The translations under genes and the position numbers were made by a program. A DNA stretch of 64,000 nucleotides from Plectrocnemia conspersa (Eukaryota > Arthropoda > Insecta > Trichoptera > Polycentropodidae). The notes under the pieces were generated by a model. It did not search any database. It saw only the letters and a program-made list of their open reading frames with translations, and was not told the DNA's origin. The stretch lies in assembly GCA_009617715.1 (NCBI GenBank), contig VTFK01000075.1:186001-250000 (forward strand). Direction: 5' to 3'. Shown one piece after another: positions 35,173-47,109 of the stretch. The number at the start of each line of letters is the position of its first letter. Position 1 is the stretch's first letter.

Positions 35173-36040
35173 TTTAACTAATAGGCGCCAATATGCTGCT
35201 CTAAAATTTCTATGAAACCAAATTTAATAGTTGCGAAACGTCCATTTGCTGTTCAAACCCTAAGTTTTAAAACTAATGATAGTTTTAGAACATACATTAG
35301 ATCTAGTCCAAAATACAAACTAAGCAAACTCATCTCTCAGAGGAAAATAAGCGGAACAATAAGTAGACAGAAATCGCATCTCACATATTGCTCTACAGTT
35401 TGTCTACATTTCGATAAAATACCATGTTTTAAAAATACGATATATATCTTTACTGCTAATTACTATGTACTTCTAATAAAAGAGGGCTGATCAAAGTATT
35501 TTACAAATCAAAATTTGGTTTATTTGATTCTCACTCGTAATATTGTTATAAAAAGTCTTGATAATCGAGCGTTGTCACTGTGATGGCACAATTTTATTGC
35601 TATAATTATAAATAAATTAAAAAATGCTTTTTAAAGTAATTTATCAATTTAAATCAACTTTTAATATTAAACTTGTTAAAGTACTTATATATTATGTTGT
35701 TCTAGAATCAAAGCTTAGTTATTCATTGGAATTGTACGATACAAACATTTAAATAAAGAGAGACGTACAGCAGACGAGGCTATGCTTAGTTTACTTTTAC
35801 GGACAACATGAAGTAGATTTAATAAGTACTTTTTGTATCGACGTGAATGGAATCGTTGAAATTGCTTAGAGCTCTCACGTTGTATTATACTTGAATACAT
35901 ACATACTATTGGCGTTCTGAAAGCCGCCCTGCAATATGACAGTGTAACAAACGAGCGAAACGATCGTATCTACAATTTTACAAAATATATTTATATATAC
36001 ATATATAAATTTGTATCGTTTTGTCTTTGAATGAAAATTT
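35173..36040. other. AT-rich noncoding DNA
   Basis: A 92-codon plus frame at 35,212-35,490 shows no recognisable motif. Other sequence is AT-rich, apart from a slightly CpG-containing stretch near 35,920-35,970. Confidence 0.45.
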
Positions 36041-36049
36041 ATCCTCAGC

Positions 36050-36260
36050 TTCTTTGTTGTGTGTTATGTAGGGAAAAAACACGCCTGCGAGTGACGTCGA
36101 TCGAAATAATGGGAAAACATATGGGGAAAATATTAACTTCACTCTCCGTCAACATGGTAATGCGGCTAGGCCGACCAGATGGAAAATTGATTTTTCCTTT
36201 CGTTTAAAATTTGTTTTTCATTTTGACATACAAATTAAGGATATTTGACGGTTGAGAAAA
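36050..36260. promoter_or_regulatory. GC-richer island
   Basis: About 200 bp including ACGTCGATCGAAATAATGGG and a GCGGCTAGGCCGACC stretch, in otherwise AT-rich DNA. No frame is open. Candidate noncoding element. Confidence 0.25.
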
Positions 36261-36761
36261 CAATTTGATATGGCGATCCTTAATTGAATTTTTTTAATAA
36301 AAACAATGTAGGAATATGAATAAATATTAATTATAAAAATACCAGAATAATAATCAAAACGTCATGGCATAAAATAAGACAATCAATAAATTGTATAAAA
36401 AATAAAAATATAATTTATTATTAAGCATAGTGCAATTTTGTTAAAAATCGCTTTTGAGGTTATCAAAATTTAATATTAATTAAATAAAAAGTAATATAAG
36501 TATATATATAAAGAACTAATATATATTACAATTAAATCAATTCAGATCAAAAATGAGACATACGTAAAAATGTCTTAATTGGCAATAAAACAGCGAAAGT
36601 TAATACTTATGATATTTTATAAATTAAACTGATAAATCCAAAAACATAATAAAAAGTAAAAAGCAACATATCCTGTATATATTAACAATATATAAAAATG
36701 TACTACTGTTTAACGAGGGGAGAGCATGTCAAAATAGTTTTGAAGAAATAATTAATAATTA

Positions 36762-36803
36762 ATTAAGCAGCACGTCAAAATAAATTTTGACGTGCTGCTT
36801 AAT
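36762..36803. repeat. Perfect 20-bp-arm palindrome
   Basis: Arms 36,762-36,781 and 36,784-36,803 are exact inverted copies around a two-base centre. A related string, AGCATGTCAAAATAGTTTTGA, occurs 45 bp upstream at 36,723-36,743, so one arm may have been copied from a neighbour. Confidence 0.9.
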
Positions 36804-37700
36804 CATAGTGACGAAATAATAATAATAAATTCCAAGGAAATTGTATTACCCTAGAAACGAAGTTAAAGAAAATAGCTTGTTAACTCAAAACAAGTCTGGG
36901 AATGTTATATTAAACTGAAAAAAAATAATGCTAATATATTAGTACGATTTGCACTGTATGGGCTTTTTGTACGAGAGAGAAGATTCTTGAATAATGAATG
37001 GTCGAAGTTGTTTGACTCTTCATAAAAAAGACGACGAGATTATTCTAACTACAGGATTATTACTATATTGAACATACCTTATAAGAGTATCTAAAAAACA
37101 ACACTATAACTGTCAAATATAAAGAATTATAATAAAAATTCTAAATTCTTTGTTTATATTTATGTAACATTGAAATCCATCACCTATTCATAGACCAAGT
37201 CAAAATGTGATAAAATACGCAGACCCAAACTTTATGAAGCAATGCAATACTTTAATAATACGTAGAGTATGGATGTATGGTTTAAACCAAAAAACTGCGT
37301 TTTTCTATGTATTCAAGAAAATAAAAATATTTGTTTTAAACTATTTTATTGTATGAATTTTTTTTAACTTTTACTCTCTATTTAGTTTTGCCTTTTCCAG
37401 AAAACAGTAGAACCCTTATAAATTTTCTAAATATATATATATGATAAAATGCATTTACGTCAACTTAAGTTCAAATAGCTCAAATGCGGTTTTTAAAATT
37501 CCTAGATAGTGATTTTTTATTGGCTGATAAACCATGACCCAAGCAGTTTTTTGAGCCTGATGATGACTTATTAAGTGCTATGATATTAAAAATATGCGTC
37601 AAAACATCTATGGAGATTGCACTAAAAATATTTAGGATGGTTTACAGGTGTGACTGAAATTTTAATGGACAGAGTTGAAACATGAGTTTTATTTAGTGAA
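36804..37700. other. AT-rich DNA, possibly the 5' part of a mariner relic
   Basis: AT-rich with no clear feature. Given the transposase blocks downstream, the 5' half of that element should lie here, but I could not recognise its N-terminal domain or left inverted end. Confidence 0.35.
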
Positions 37701-37799
37701 AGAGCTTTTAGGCGAAAAATATGTAATATATAATGTGACAGGAATTAACATTGGGCCAGACTTAAATAACCCATAACAACTTTCAATGCCGAAATGCTA

Positions 37800-38260
37800 T
37801 GGTGTGTGACCTAAAATATTATTTATTATATACTATGAGCTCTTAAAACAGAACGAAACAATTACAGCTACCACTGTCAACAGCCAAATTTAATACAGTC
37901 TAAAAACAGACCGGATTTAGATAATCGAAAAAGAGTATGATGACCAAATATGAACTAAGAGAGTTAAATTGCAAGGTTATTAATTATTCACTATATTCTT
38001 TAGACCCTGCATCATCTGATTTTTAAATATATCATAAAAAATCCTAAATAAAAATAATCAAAAACGGAAATTAAAACATTCGTTGACAACTTTTGCATCA
38101 AAGAGTTGCGAATTTTATGCTATAAACAATGTGAAAAACTGTTAAAATAAAAATATGAAAAACTAATGAAAAACATTTTGCCAAATAAAATATTAAAATT
38201 TTATAACATATTTTAGTTTTTATTTAAAAAAATACACAAAAACTTTTCCATTAACCGTAG
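37800..38260 (+). pseudogene. Mariner transposase relic (C-terminal half)
   Basis: Translation from 37,822 in one frame gives LFIIYYELLKQNETIT, matching the mariner block after the WWD motif. It continues through NSQI and, after stops, KEYDDQI. At 37,994-38,023 the string YSLDPASSDF corresponds to the block YSPDLAPSDYHLF that carries the last catalytic aspartate. Near 38,085-38,135 FASKSCEFYAINN matches the C-terminal block. Several stops and a missing stretch make it inactive. A possible right terminal repeat, AAAAACTTTTCCATTAACC, lies at 38,239-38,257. Its wording differs from the 3.1-kb relic, but too little overlaps to say whether they are one family. Confidence 0.75.
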
Positions 38261-38261
38261 T

Positions 38262-39835
38262 TTGATATTAAAAGAAAAATCAAGGCAATATCAAGGCAAG
38301 ATCAAGGCACTATAATGCAATATGGTTTTTATTATTAAATAAATAAACTCTGGGGTTAAAGCATAATGCATATGCAGATGACATTAACATCGTAAGTATG
38401 TCATAATAAAGCATTTTTAGAATTTTAAAGCAAAGAGTTACGGTAAACAAAAACTCTGTACTAGAGTAAACCACTTTTTATTTCTAGTTTTCGCCTATTT
38501 AAAATATTATCAAGTCAATTTAAATATTAATCAATTGACAACTCAAAAGCTTTTTAATGGAAGCTTGTGATTTTGCTTACTTTATTATTGCTCACTCTTG
38601 ATCCTCAAGATCCATAATCAACGCCCATTTAAAAAATCTATTCCTTGTGAAAATAATTGATAGTGACACAATTCATTAAGCCTTTCTCAGGATACATAAA
38701 AAATCTTATAGTTAGCAAGCTTTTACATTCACATAGAAAAGGAAGACTAAAAGTAGTGAGTAGCGTTTTCGATCAAGGAACATAACTTTAATGTACTTGA
38801 TTAAAGTTAATGCAATCCTAATGAATATTTTTAGAAAAAGATACATAAGTATGATTTATGTTGCAGATTTGTTAATATAGTCATAACATATTTTTTTTTT
38901 AATATAATATTAATATTTTATCATTATAATATCAAAGAGAATCATTGAAAAGGAAACGATAAAAAAATATCTCATTTGATTTTTTTAATAAAAATAATAA
39001 AGCACACCAACGATCAAATTATTATTTTATGAATGAAAAGGTGAATATTTTATATTTTATTTATTTCGCATATACAATAAGTTTTAAATTAAAATTGAAA
39101 AAAATTGGGATACGTAATAATTAAAATATTATTATGTCAAATAAACCTATTACAAAATATTTTTTATTAAAATTTACATTGATTACTCAATCAATTTATA
39201 TATCCAATTTTAAGCTACAAATTTATATATTAATATAATATTTATATACTGATAATAAAACTGCAAAATTTTACTGTATTTTATTTTTTAAAGCTCTGCT
39301 TTGACTTAACTTTAAATGAGTTTTAATATTTTTATCGCTTATATATATATTTATAATAATGAAAAATAATAATATTAAATTGAATTATTAAGCATACGCC
39401 GCTTTTTTTTACGATATTATGTACATATATAAAATTTTAATGGTGTACATACATATATACTATAATATAATATAACATGAAGTTTATGTTATATGTTTTT
39501 GTCATCTAACAAAATCTTTGATATTTGATACTGTCACACTAATGGTTGGTGTAAAGCTACACATGTTTTCAGACAAAATAAAATATTTATATGTATAGAT
39601 ATATATGTACATATGATGTAAATAAATTGTAAATGTGTTAGAGATTGGTTTAAAACGAATCTCAGTTCCTTGAATGCATCCACGAGTACCATTGAATTTT
39701 GAGCACAAGGAATAAATTCTCTTTAGCGATTATCCTGATAAAATCATTTTTCTCTTCTCTGTTTTGAATCGTATCGCTGTTTTATAGCTAGAGCATGCAT
39801 TATGTAGCAGTGTTAAAAACAAGTTAATAAACAAA
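38262..39835. other. AT-rich noncoding DNA
   Basis: AT-rich. A 68-codon minus frame at 39,502-39,708 is unremarkable. Confidence 0.55.
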
Positions 39836-39839
39836 GTAA

Positions 39840-40300
39840 AACATGGCAGGGTCATTAAATCCAATTTTATTGTAGGCCCTTCTACCGAGCGGCAGATGCG
39901 TCTTTATTATCCGAGCAAATTGTGTATCTTTCGCTTAGGGTAGGTGTTTAAAAGGGCATTGAATAGGAATCTTGCCAACCCAACAAAGGGTCGGATAAAA
40001 TAATTAACTATAATTATATTTTCGTTTTTAAACATTGCTCAGACTGCGAGATGCGGTGGTGGTGTTTCATTAAGTAATAAAGCTTTTAGAGTTAAAACGT
40101 CGACGCTATATCAGATTTGAAATATCTAACGAACGTTTAATTATAAATAATTTATAGTTAATTAGTATAAAATATTATTAATTTCAACGCCAGGGTGTTG
40201 CTTAATACCGGGTTATATTAACCAGGCGATATAATGTAATATATACGTGCGTAAAACGGTCAGGAGTAAGCTTTTTATGGCCGGTACTTAACAATAAGTT
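39840..40300. promoter_or_regulatory. Two GC-richer patches
   Basis: Patches at 39,840-39,995 and 40,185-40,300 contain CpG and caudal/Abd-B-type strings, TTTTATTGTAGG near 39,864 and TTTTTATGGCC near 40,273. No coding potential was seen. Candidate noncoding elements, low certainty. Confidence 0.25.
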
Positions 40301-41029
40301 AAATTTTTGGTATATTTGAGGTTTTGGTTGTATTTCATATAGGATTTTAATAACTTTGGCAGGTGTCCAGTTCACACAGTTAATTTACTTTATTTAAGAA
40401 TGAAAGCACTCTTAATTTGATTTTTATTATTTTATAGAACTATTTAATATATTTGAAGAGTACAGGTCGTATGTAATCGCTTCGATAGTTGATCTTGGGT
40501 TTCCTTGGTAGATTTGACCACGTAATGCATAGCAATGTGCTTTTAGACAGCTGCTAGGTTCGTGGGCATGGTTCGCGGGACTTAGGATGCGCCTGGTGTA
40601 GTGTATAAATCGCTACATATTGTTATTTTGATTTGATTCTAAAAAAACAGTATTGTGGAATTAATTATGTACCTAAATTTAGATCCAGAAAGTAGTTTTT
40701 TAAATAATATACTTATTTACAAAATGTTAAGCACGGCTGCAATATATAAAACCACCAATGAAAACACCAGGATTTTAAAATGCTACTAGAATAACAAATA
40801 TATTCGCCGCCATGCAATTAGAAACGAATTCCGAAGCAATACTTCAACATAAACACCACTATTGTTACTTTACTTTGGCATAAGTGACACGAAAACACTC
40901 AAAGTTGAACGCATTCTGCAATGCATAGCTGATAAAAACGTCAATTGTTAAGCTAAGTTTTACGAAATTAATTATTCGATTTTTTAAAAATATTTCATAA
41001 AAAGATTTATTCACAAAAGATTTAAATAC

Positions 41030-41300
41030 AAAAGATAAACGGCAAGATGTTTTCTTCAAACAGTGGTGGAAAAGCTGGCGGAGGGATGATTTCTGTCCGT
41101 GGACGATCCTCATGGGTGGTAGCGACAATATAGCGGAGGATAATACCTCTCTGCTGTGGTGGTGCTCGTATGGAAGAGTTCTTCTAGAGATGTGCGCGTC
41201 CATGACAGTATTTTGCCTCTTCAAGAGTCTGCCGGAGTCTGTGAGTGACTGCTTGTGTCTATTCTCTCTTCATCGAAGTTAAGGCTTAATTACCTATGGT
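41030..41300 (-). other. GC-richer patch of unknown nature
   Basis: The minus strand is open for 119 codons at 40,865-41,224, and its first 65 codons lie in this patch. The translation includes SRRTLPYEHHHSREVLSSAI but matches no family I know, and its C-terminal half runs into AT-rich DNA. It shares a CTCCGGCA-ACTCT string with the 32.2-kb patch. A fragment of a retroelement or a conserved element are both possible. Confidence 0.3.
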
Positions 41301-42655
41301 TGCAAAGCTTGCTGACCAATCACAATCATACAGCTATCATCCTGCTAATAGGTGAACTTGTTTCTTAGAACAGCGAAATAGATAAACGCCTTTAGAAAGC
41401 GACATTCGCTTGATGGGCATTGTCCAAGATCGTATACTGTAAGAAGGATCTTGTGGATCCGATGATTGTTTCGCAGCAAAGAAATATTTTTTCAATGACG
41501 GAGCAAATTTACACTTGCGTGTTATATATGTGATTTTTATTGTTTTGTCCCAATTATTTACGCTATTGTCTGGTTTTCTTGTTGATGGATAATCATTTTG
41601 GTCACAGTAAACTAACGCTGGTTTTAAGAATAAGACCCTACAACGTATTAGGTATATAAAGCAAAACTCTACTACAGAGATTGATATTTTCAGACAGATA
41701 CATTTGCTGTCAGAAGATTAGATCATTACTTGAGACACCACTACAGCACATACGATTCAAAACGGTATATTATTGCCTGCATTATTGTATATATCATAAT
41801 ATCAAAGATTTACAAAACATATATAATTTATATGAATTTTAAGGTATGTAGTACTATTAATTAAAAACCGAAAGAAGAAGCGTAAAAATTGGTTTTTATT
41901 TCATCTATAAAAAACTGCGCGCGTCGGGTGCCGAAAAACAGTAAATATGTAAAAACATTACCATTTTACTATATTAATAAAAAAGGTAATATTAAGCAAT
42001 CAAAAATAAGATCTAGACTTTTTAAAATGATATTGACATATTTTATTTTGCCAGAACAAAAATATAAAACAGAAACTGTGGAAAAGTGTTTGCTTATCTT
42101 TTTATTTGTCTGGTTTTGATAGCCCTATTGATAAATGTTTCATTAGATTTATACAAATAGCATTACATTATTTTAGAAAAGAGCAATTAAATCTGTTTTT
42201 GATAAAAGCTTACAGTCGATTTCGATTTCAGATTAAACATATATTTGGACCAAATTTTAAAGAATAAATACCAAATAAATGATATAACTGCAATTCACAT
42301 AGCTTATTTGGGACATTCTGCCGGATAATCGGGACAGTACGCAAAATTAAAATATGTAATACTATTGTAAAATTTTATAATATAAAATAAATTTGTAAAT
42401 AGCTCAATATGTGTTTCCTAATTATTGATAATGTATTATAGTTTATAAAAATTTTAGAAAATTTGAGTAAAATTCAGAAAAACACGTTCCTTTAATTTAT
42501 TTTGCATTTTTGTGACAACCGCTTAATTAGGCCGAAATATGCAGTCATAACTCTCGTGTCAAGGGTTTTTATTTATGTTCTTAAGAAAAAAGTTTGTTGT
42601 CTTTTAATTTTTGTGCAACAATTGAAATTGTTACTAACAGCTGATATATGCTAGG
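41301..42655. other. AT-rich noncoding DNA
   Basis: A 76-codon plus frame at 41,889-42,119 is lysine-rich without motifs. Nothing else is recognisable. Confidence 0.5.
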
Positions 42656-42732
42656 TATACGTGAAGTTTTCCATGGATGCGTCCGTCGACTTCAGGTGTA
42701 TCTGAAGCGAGTACAACTCTGGATTTTGAACG

Positions 42733-42785
42733 TTAAGCTGGAGCGGGGATGCGAAGAGAGAAGCGTTTGATGGTCTAAAGTTGGG
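42733..42785 (-). repeat. Dispersed repeat family A, copy 2
   Basis: Read on the minus strand this contains ACGCTTCTCTCTTCGC, then CTCCAGCTTAACGTTCAAAATCC, matching the copies at 6,449 and 62,424. A nearby hairpin CTTCAG/CTGAAG (42,691-42,708) may belong to the same element. The surrounding 42,660-42,850 is GC-richer than the background. Confidence 0.55.
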
Positions 42786-43729
42786 CTGGCCTTATTTTGC
42801 TTGAAGTTCGTATGAACACAATGGGTCCTAGTTGTAGAGCTTTTGAAGTTCATCAAGAACTAAAAGAGCTTTGGTAAAAGTGTCAGAGGAAGTGATATTT
42901 ATATCAAGGGTTCTCTTCATAGGAGATTTTATTTATTCACCATCAATAAAAACGGTTAGGAGTATTGAAAATAAATTACCGTTGCTCACTAGAGTAGATT
43001 GTAAATGGCCGTTTGTGTTTTTCCATGACTTGATATGTAAAAAAGTCTTTAAAAAAGTTTGCAAGGAAGTTTTAATTTTATTGTAAACTTTTAAAACACG
43101 CCTTAGTATATTACATGCCGATATTATTTTTGTCACTAAGATTTATGATTTAATAGTATAATATTTAGAATTTGCCTTAAAGCTTTATGACGGCTTTGAT
43201 CTGCCGATTGAATGCTTTCATTGTGTGATACAATTGTTAAATGAAAGGGTGGTTTAAGCCTTATGTGTCCTAATTAAGTTGAATTGACTGTTTATAAAAC
43301 AATTTATAAAACACATGTTTCATATAGACCGTTGAGAATGTCAAGTGTTTAGTTGTTTTATAATATTAAGGGCTAACAATACTTAGAGCTCTAATCACGG
43401 TTATCTATTATCCGTATTGACACCGTTAAATCACCGAAAGGTATAGAAAAATAACATTTATTATTGAGATTAGAACTTTTATTGACATAAACAATCAATT
43501 TGTATGTGCTCCTGTTTCACTTTGTCACTATTTGAGATGAACTGTCAAGATTAAGCAACATTACCTCAACGTGAAATATTATTTAACATTATCGATTAAT
43601 AGCATTTTGTTTATTTAATTTTATAAAATTAATCAAATGCCTTAAACAAGACGAACACACCCTGTGTTCACATATATCCAATAGCATTCCATCCATAGTT
43701 GTCCTTTTCTTTTGTATCGGACAAAGCTG

Positions 43730-44190
43730 TTGTTATCCCGAGCATTTCTTGCATTATACCGACTTTTATATAGCTCCGACTGATACGCGGTTCTGTAAAG
43801 GCTTTTGTGCTTCTACAGAAGAGCGGGGAAAAATCGTTTTATTTGTCTTTAATGTGTTTGCTGATTGTCTTTTGAAGAATGAGCTCGTCCTTTGTAACGC
43901 TACAGTTACGTTTAAGTGTCTCGTAACCGTTTTCACCGGAGCAAACTTCTATCCGTTCGGAGGAAAACTTTTACCGATAGCCCAATTAAACGAGACAAGT
44001 ACCCGATGACATATTGCCGCTTCGAACGCTTTCAATGCGTATCTGAATGTTAATTTGAGGGTTCGATTAAACAAGCCTCGCCCGACACTAATTATAGCGC
44101 TAGCGAGTTTTGTCATAATTAAGTTTGGAGCTAACTACGAAATGCATTCAGATGAGTCTCTCAGGTGTTTTAGTAAGGTAAACAACCTTT
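43730..44190. promoter_or_regulatory. GC-richer island
   Basis: An 86-codon plus frame (43,749-44,009) and a 61-codon frame (44,055-44,240) fall here. Neither translation shows a domain, though the first includes a hydrophobic and cysteine-containing stretch. Composition matches other islands. A candidate noncoding element is the more likely reading; a small exon remains possible. Confidence 0.3.
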
Positions 44191-44199
44191 GTAAAAACT

Positions 44200-45540
44200 A
44201 CAATTTAGAAGTTGATAATTTAATTTTATATTTTAATTAAAACTAAATATAAACTTAATTATTTATTCATAATAATATGATTTTTGGTATATTGTACACG
44301 TGGTATATATTGAATAAAATTAATACATGTATACTGTATTATGGTATGCATGTATATGTAGTTAATTCTAGGAACTTTATCGCAGAACGTGCAGCTTTGA
44401 ACATTGTCATCGTCCGACGAGAAAAATTCAATGACACACGTTTTATCCCTGACTCATCAGAACCGCCCTAATGGATGCAAATTACAGGAGAGTCGTGATT
44501 TTTCGGTAATTACACCGAAGAACCGGAAGAATAAAAAAAACGTACTAATTAAAAATTATTAAAATTACACTAAGCACTAAATTAATTAAAATAATATTGA
44601 TTTCATATCATGTACCGATAAATTGATCGTTAAATTTTTCAACAGTTAAAAATGTTTTTATAGTATTTTTCGTATAAATAAAATATCAGAAAATAAAATA
44701 CAAATAAAATTATAATTTTATTTGTATTTTATTGTAAATCTTTCGTTACAACCGGACAGGCGTATTAAAGTATTCCAACGAAGTAAACACAAGGAACAAC
44801 TACAAAGTAAATAGAAAGACACCGGACTGAAATAATTATTCAACACGTTACTTAGCTTTCTGAGATGTGAAATCTTTCCTACCGCGCCTTTTCATACTCG
44901 TATCTCGTTTGCTGAAGATTTGATTACCGATGTTGGGGTCATCATCTTGCACGTAATTTTGCACTTATCTCAGCTGTTGCACTTTTGAATTGTTGTTGCA
45001 CTTTTGAATCGTTTTTGCTTCGATCTTGTGTTTTGTTATTTTTCCGTTTGTTTGTTACTAAGGTAATATGTATTAATTTTCAAATTGTTTTGTTTAAATG
45101 AATATATATTTATATGAATTTTGTTAAAACCAGTAACCAAGTATCCGAAATTGTTTTCGCGTCGTCTATTTTTCTTTTAATTGTGATTTAAATTGCTTCT
45201 CTATAAGTATACCTAAATTTGTAGTTGTATTACAGTTTATATGATGATTTTCATTGAAAGTGTGGTTCGCCAAAGTTGATTTTTCATCAAAGCATTTTTT
45301 CCTGTTTCTATGTTATATTTTCATATGTTTGTCTGTCCAATGTAAATTTTGTCACAATCGTTACAAAAAATTTGGTATACTCCTTCTGATTAGTTATTAA
45401 TTTTGTCGTTTCAATCGTTAAATGTTTTTTTTTCATTCAATAGATTTATAAATTGTTCCAACACCTTCCTTTCGAACACATGATAAATGTGAGATTATTT
45501 TTTTTATCAAATATATTACTAAAGCTATTAAATTTTATCG
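44200..45540. other. AT-rich noncoding DNA
   Basis: AT-rich; a few less AT-rich stretches (44,380-44,530 and 44,860-45,060) have no assignable motif. A 42-bp palindrome inside it is listed separately. Confidence 0.5.
44692..44733. repeat. Perfect 42-bp AT palindrome
   Basis: Twenty-one bases on each side of 44,712/44,713 pair exactly with no loop. The sequence is only A, T, and one C/G pair per arm, so chance origin is easier than for the other palindromes. Confidence 0.85.
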
Positions 45541-45549
45541 CATATTTGA

Positions 45550-45718
45550 CATTTTTAAATATTGTCGTGTGATATGGAAAATCTGAGAAATTTTATTCTG
45601 TGATGATCGATGGCAATTAAAATTATACAATAATCACTAATTCAGATCGTTCAAACACAATATAATTGAAAATATCTTTTAGCTATTCGTCACCTACTTA
45701 TACCACTGGTCTAACTTT
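45550..45718 (-). mobile_element. Probable tRNA-derived SINE, copy 1
   Basis: This region matches 56,353-56,562 over a body containing GGAAAATCTGAGAAA, TCTGTGATGATCGAT and TTCAGATC strings. On the minus strand its start reads GTTAGACCAGTGGTATAAG, close to a pol III A box. The B-box part present in the other copy seems deleted here. The family assignment is by two-copy comparison only. Confidence 0.5.
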
Positions 45719-45821
45719 ATGTTTAATAAATACAATAAATATTTTTACGTGTCTTAATTTGTGCAATAATGATCACAGGATTTAGCGAATGAATCAAGTT
45801 ACTGTCAGAAGTGTCGGAAAT

Positions 45822-45878
45822 AAGTTATTCAGTACTTCAGAAAATACAGAAAGTATTTTCTGAAGTACTGAATAACTT
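45822..45878. repeat. Perfect hairpin with 26-bp arms
   Basis: Arms 45,822-45,847 and 45,853-45,878 are exact inverted copies around a five-base loop AGAAA. The arms are not simple AT repeats. The stem is short for a microRNA precursor, and no known microRNA seed was recognised. Confidence 0.9.
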
Positions 45879-45884
45879 TTCTTT

Positions 45885-46690
45885 CAGTCCTCTATCTTCT
45901 GGCCAATAAAATTGATTTAAGGGTTAACCAAACTGTTGGTATTGTAAAATACAATTTCTATAAAACTGTATAACTGTAAATACAGAATCTTTAAAAATTG
46001 GCAATGTCGACAATTTTTTTAATATATAATTCATCCAAAGTCATTATACAAACAGGAATTTAACTAATAAATATAAAAAATACGCACACTTAAAACAGAT
46101 GATTCTTGTGTTTGGCAAGCTCGTGAATAGCTGAATGATTTTTGCAAGAGGAGCGTTCTCAAGCACTGATGTCCTGGTCACGATGGACAGAAATAAAGGA
46201 CGCGATCGCGACTCTATGCGCGCAAGTTTTGTTGAACACACCACACACCTTTAAATTTAGAAATAAGGTTAGTGATTTTTATTTGAGACTGATAATAAAG
46301 GTCTGCTTAGAATATTTATTTTCCTTGACAAAAATTAAAGGCATACAAGTAATTTAGTTTTATAAAACCCTTTCCTTACCACTTTCGTCTTATAAGACTA
46401 ATTTCCCCCAACAATTACCGATAGTTCCGATACTTAATATTTGATATTACACGTGGAGGACTTAGAAAACAATGTATCACAAATATTAGTTCTAAAATAA
46501 TTTTTATTAACAAAGAAAATCATTATAAAATATCACAAGTTTACCTTTTAGATAATATTCTATAAAGTTTAATAAGAATAATTAAAAACACATTTGATAA
46601 TATTTTTAGTCACTTCATTGTGATTGTTTCGATTGCAGATTGATAACTTATCTCATTTTGCATATTAATTTAAAAAAATATTATTCTTTG
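45885..46690. other. Mainly AT-rich noncoding DNA
   Basis: A small patch at 46,140-46,260 is GC-richer with short frames on both strands. No feature is recognised. Confidence 0.45.
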
Positions 46691-46694
46691 GAGC

Positions 46695-47105
46695 TTTTGC
46701 ATCATAATTTATGTTTTTATTATAAAATGCATCAAAAACTATGCTTTCATAGTAAAATGCATTAGGACAAACCAAAGGTTAAAAACTGCATTGTCTAGTT
46801 AATTCTCTGGTGTTTGGCAGAGGGTTGGGATTTCTCAGAACCTTTTAAAAACGTGCGATAAATCAAAGATTTATATATTTTAAAAAAAATTGTATATTTA
46901 AAAAAATCAAAATGCGTAACAAACTATGCCTTTATTTTAAAATACATTAAGACAAGTCAAAGTTATAAATCCTTGCTTGTGGCTAAAATATACAAAGTGT
47001 GCTGTCCTTTCTGCTTTAATGAACCTTTTTCAAAAACTTTCAATAAGTCAACGATTCTCATATTTTTAGAAAGGTTGTATAAGCAATGTAAATACATATT
47101 TAAGT
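46695..47105 (+). repeat. Tandem repeat, two units of about 185 bp
   Basis: Unit one from about 46,732 and unit two from about 46,917 share AAACTATGC, TTAAGACAA-like, GAACCTTTT-AAAA, AATAAGTCAA-GATT and ATATTTT-AAA strings in the same order; the AAACTATGC anchors lie at 46,736 and 46,921. A 33-bp partial duplication (TATAAAATGCATCA / AGTAAAATGCATTA) precedes unit one. Divergence is moderate. Confidence 0.65.
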
Positions 47106-47109
47106 GGTT

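Noticed and set aside
45822..45878. MicroRNA precursor
   Set aside because: A perfectly paired 26-bp stem with a 5-base loop lacks the bulges and stem length usual for precursors, and no known insect microRNA sequence was recognised.
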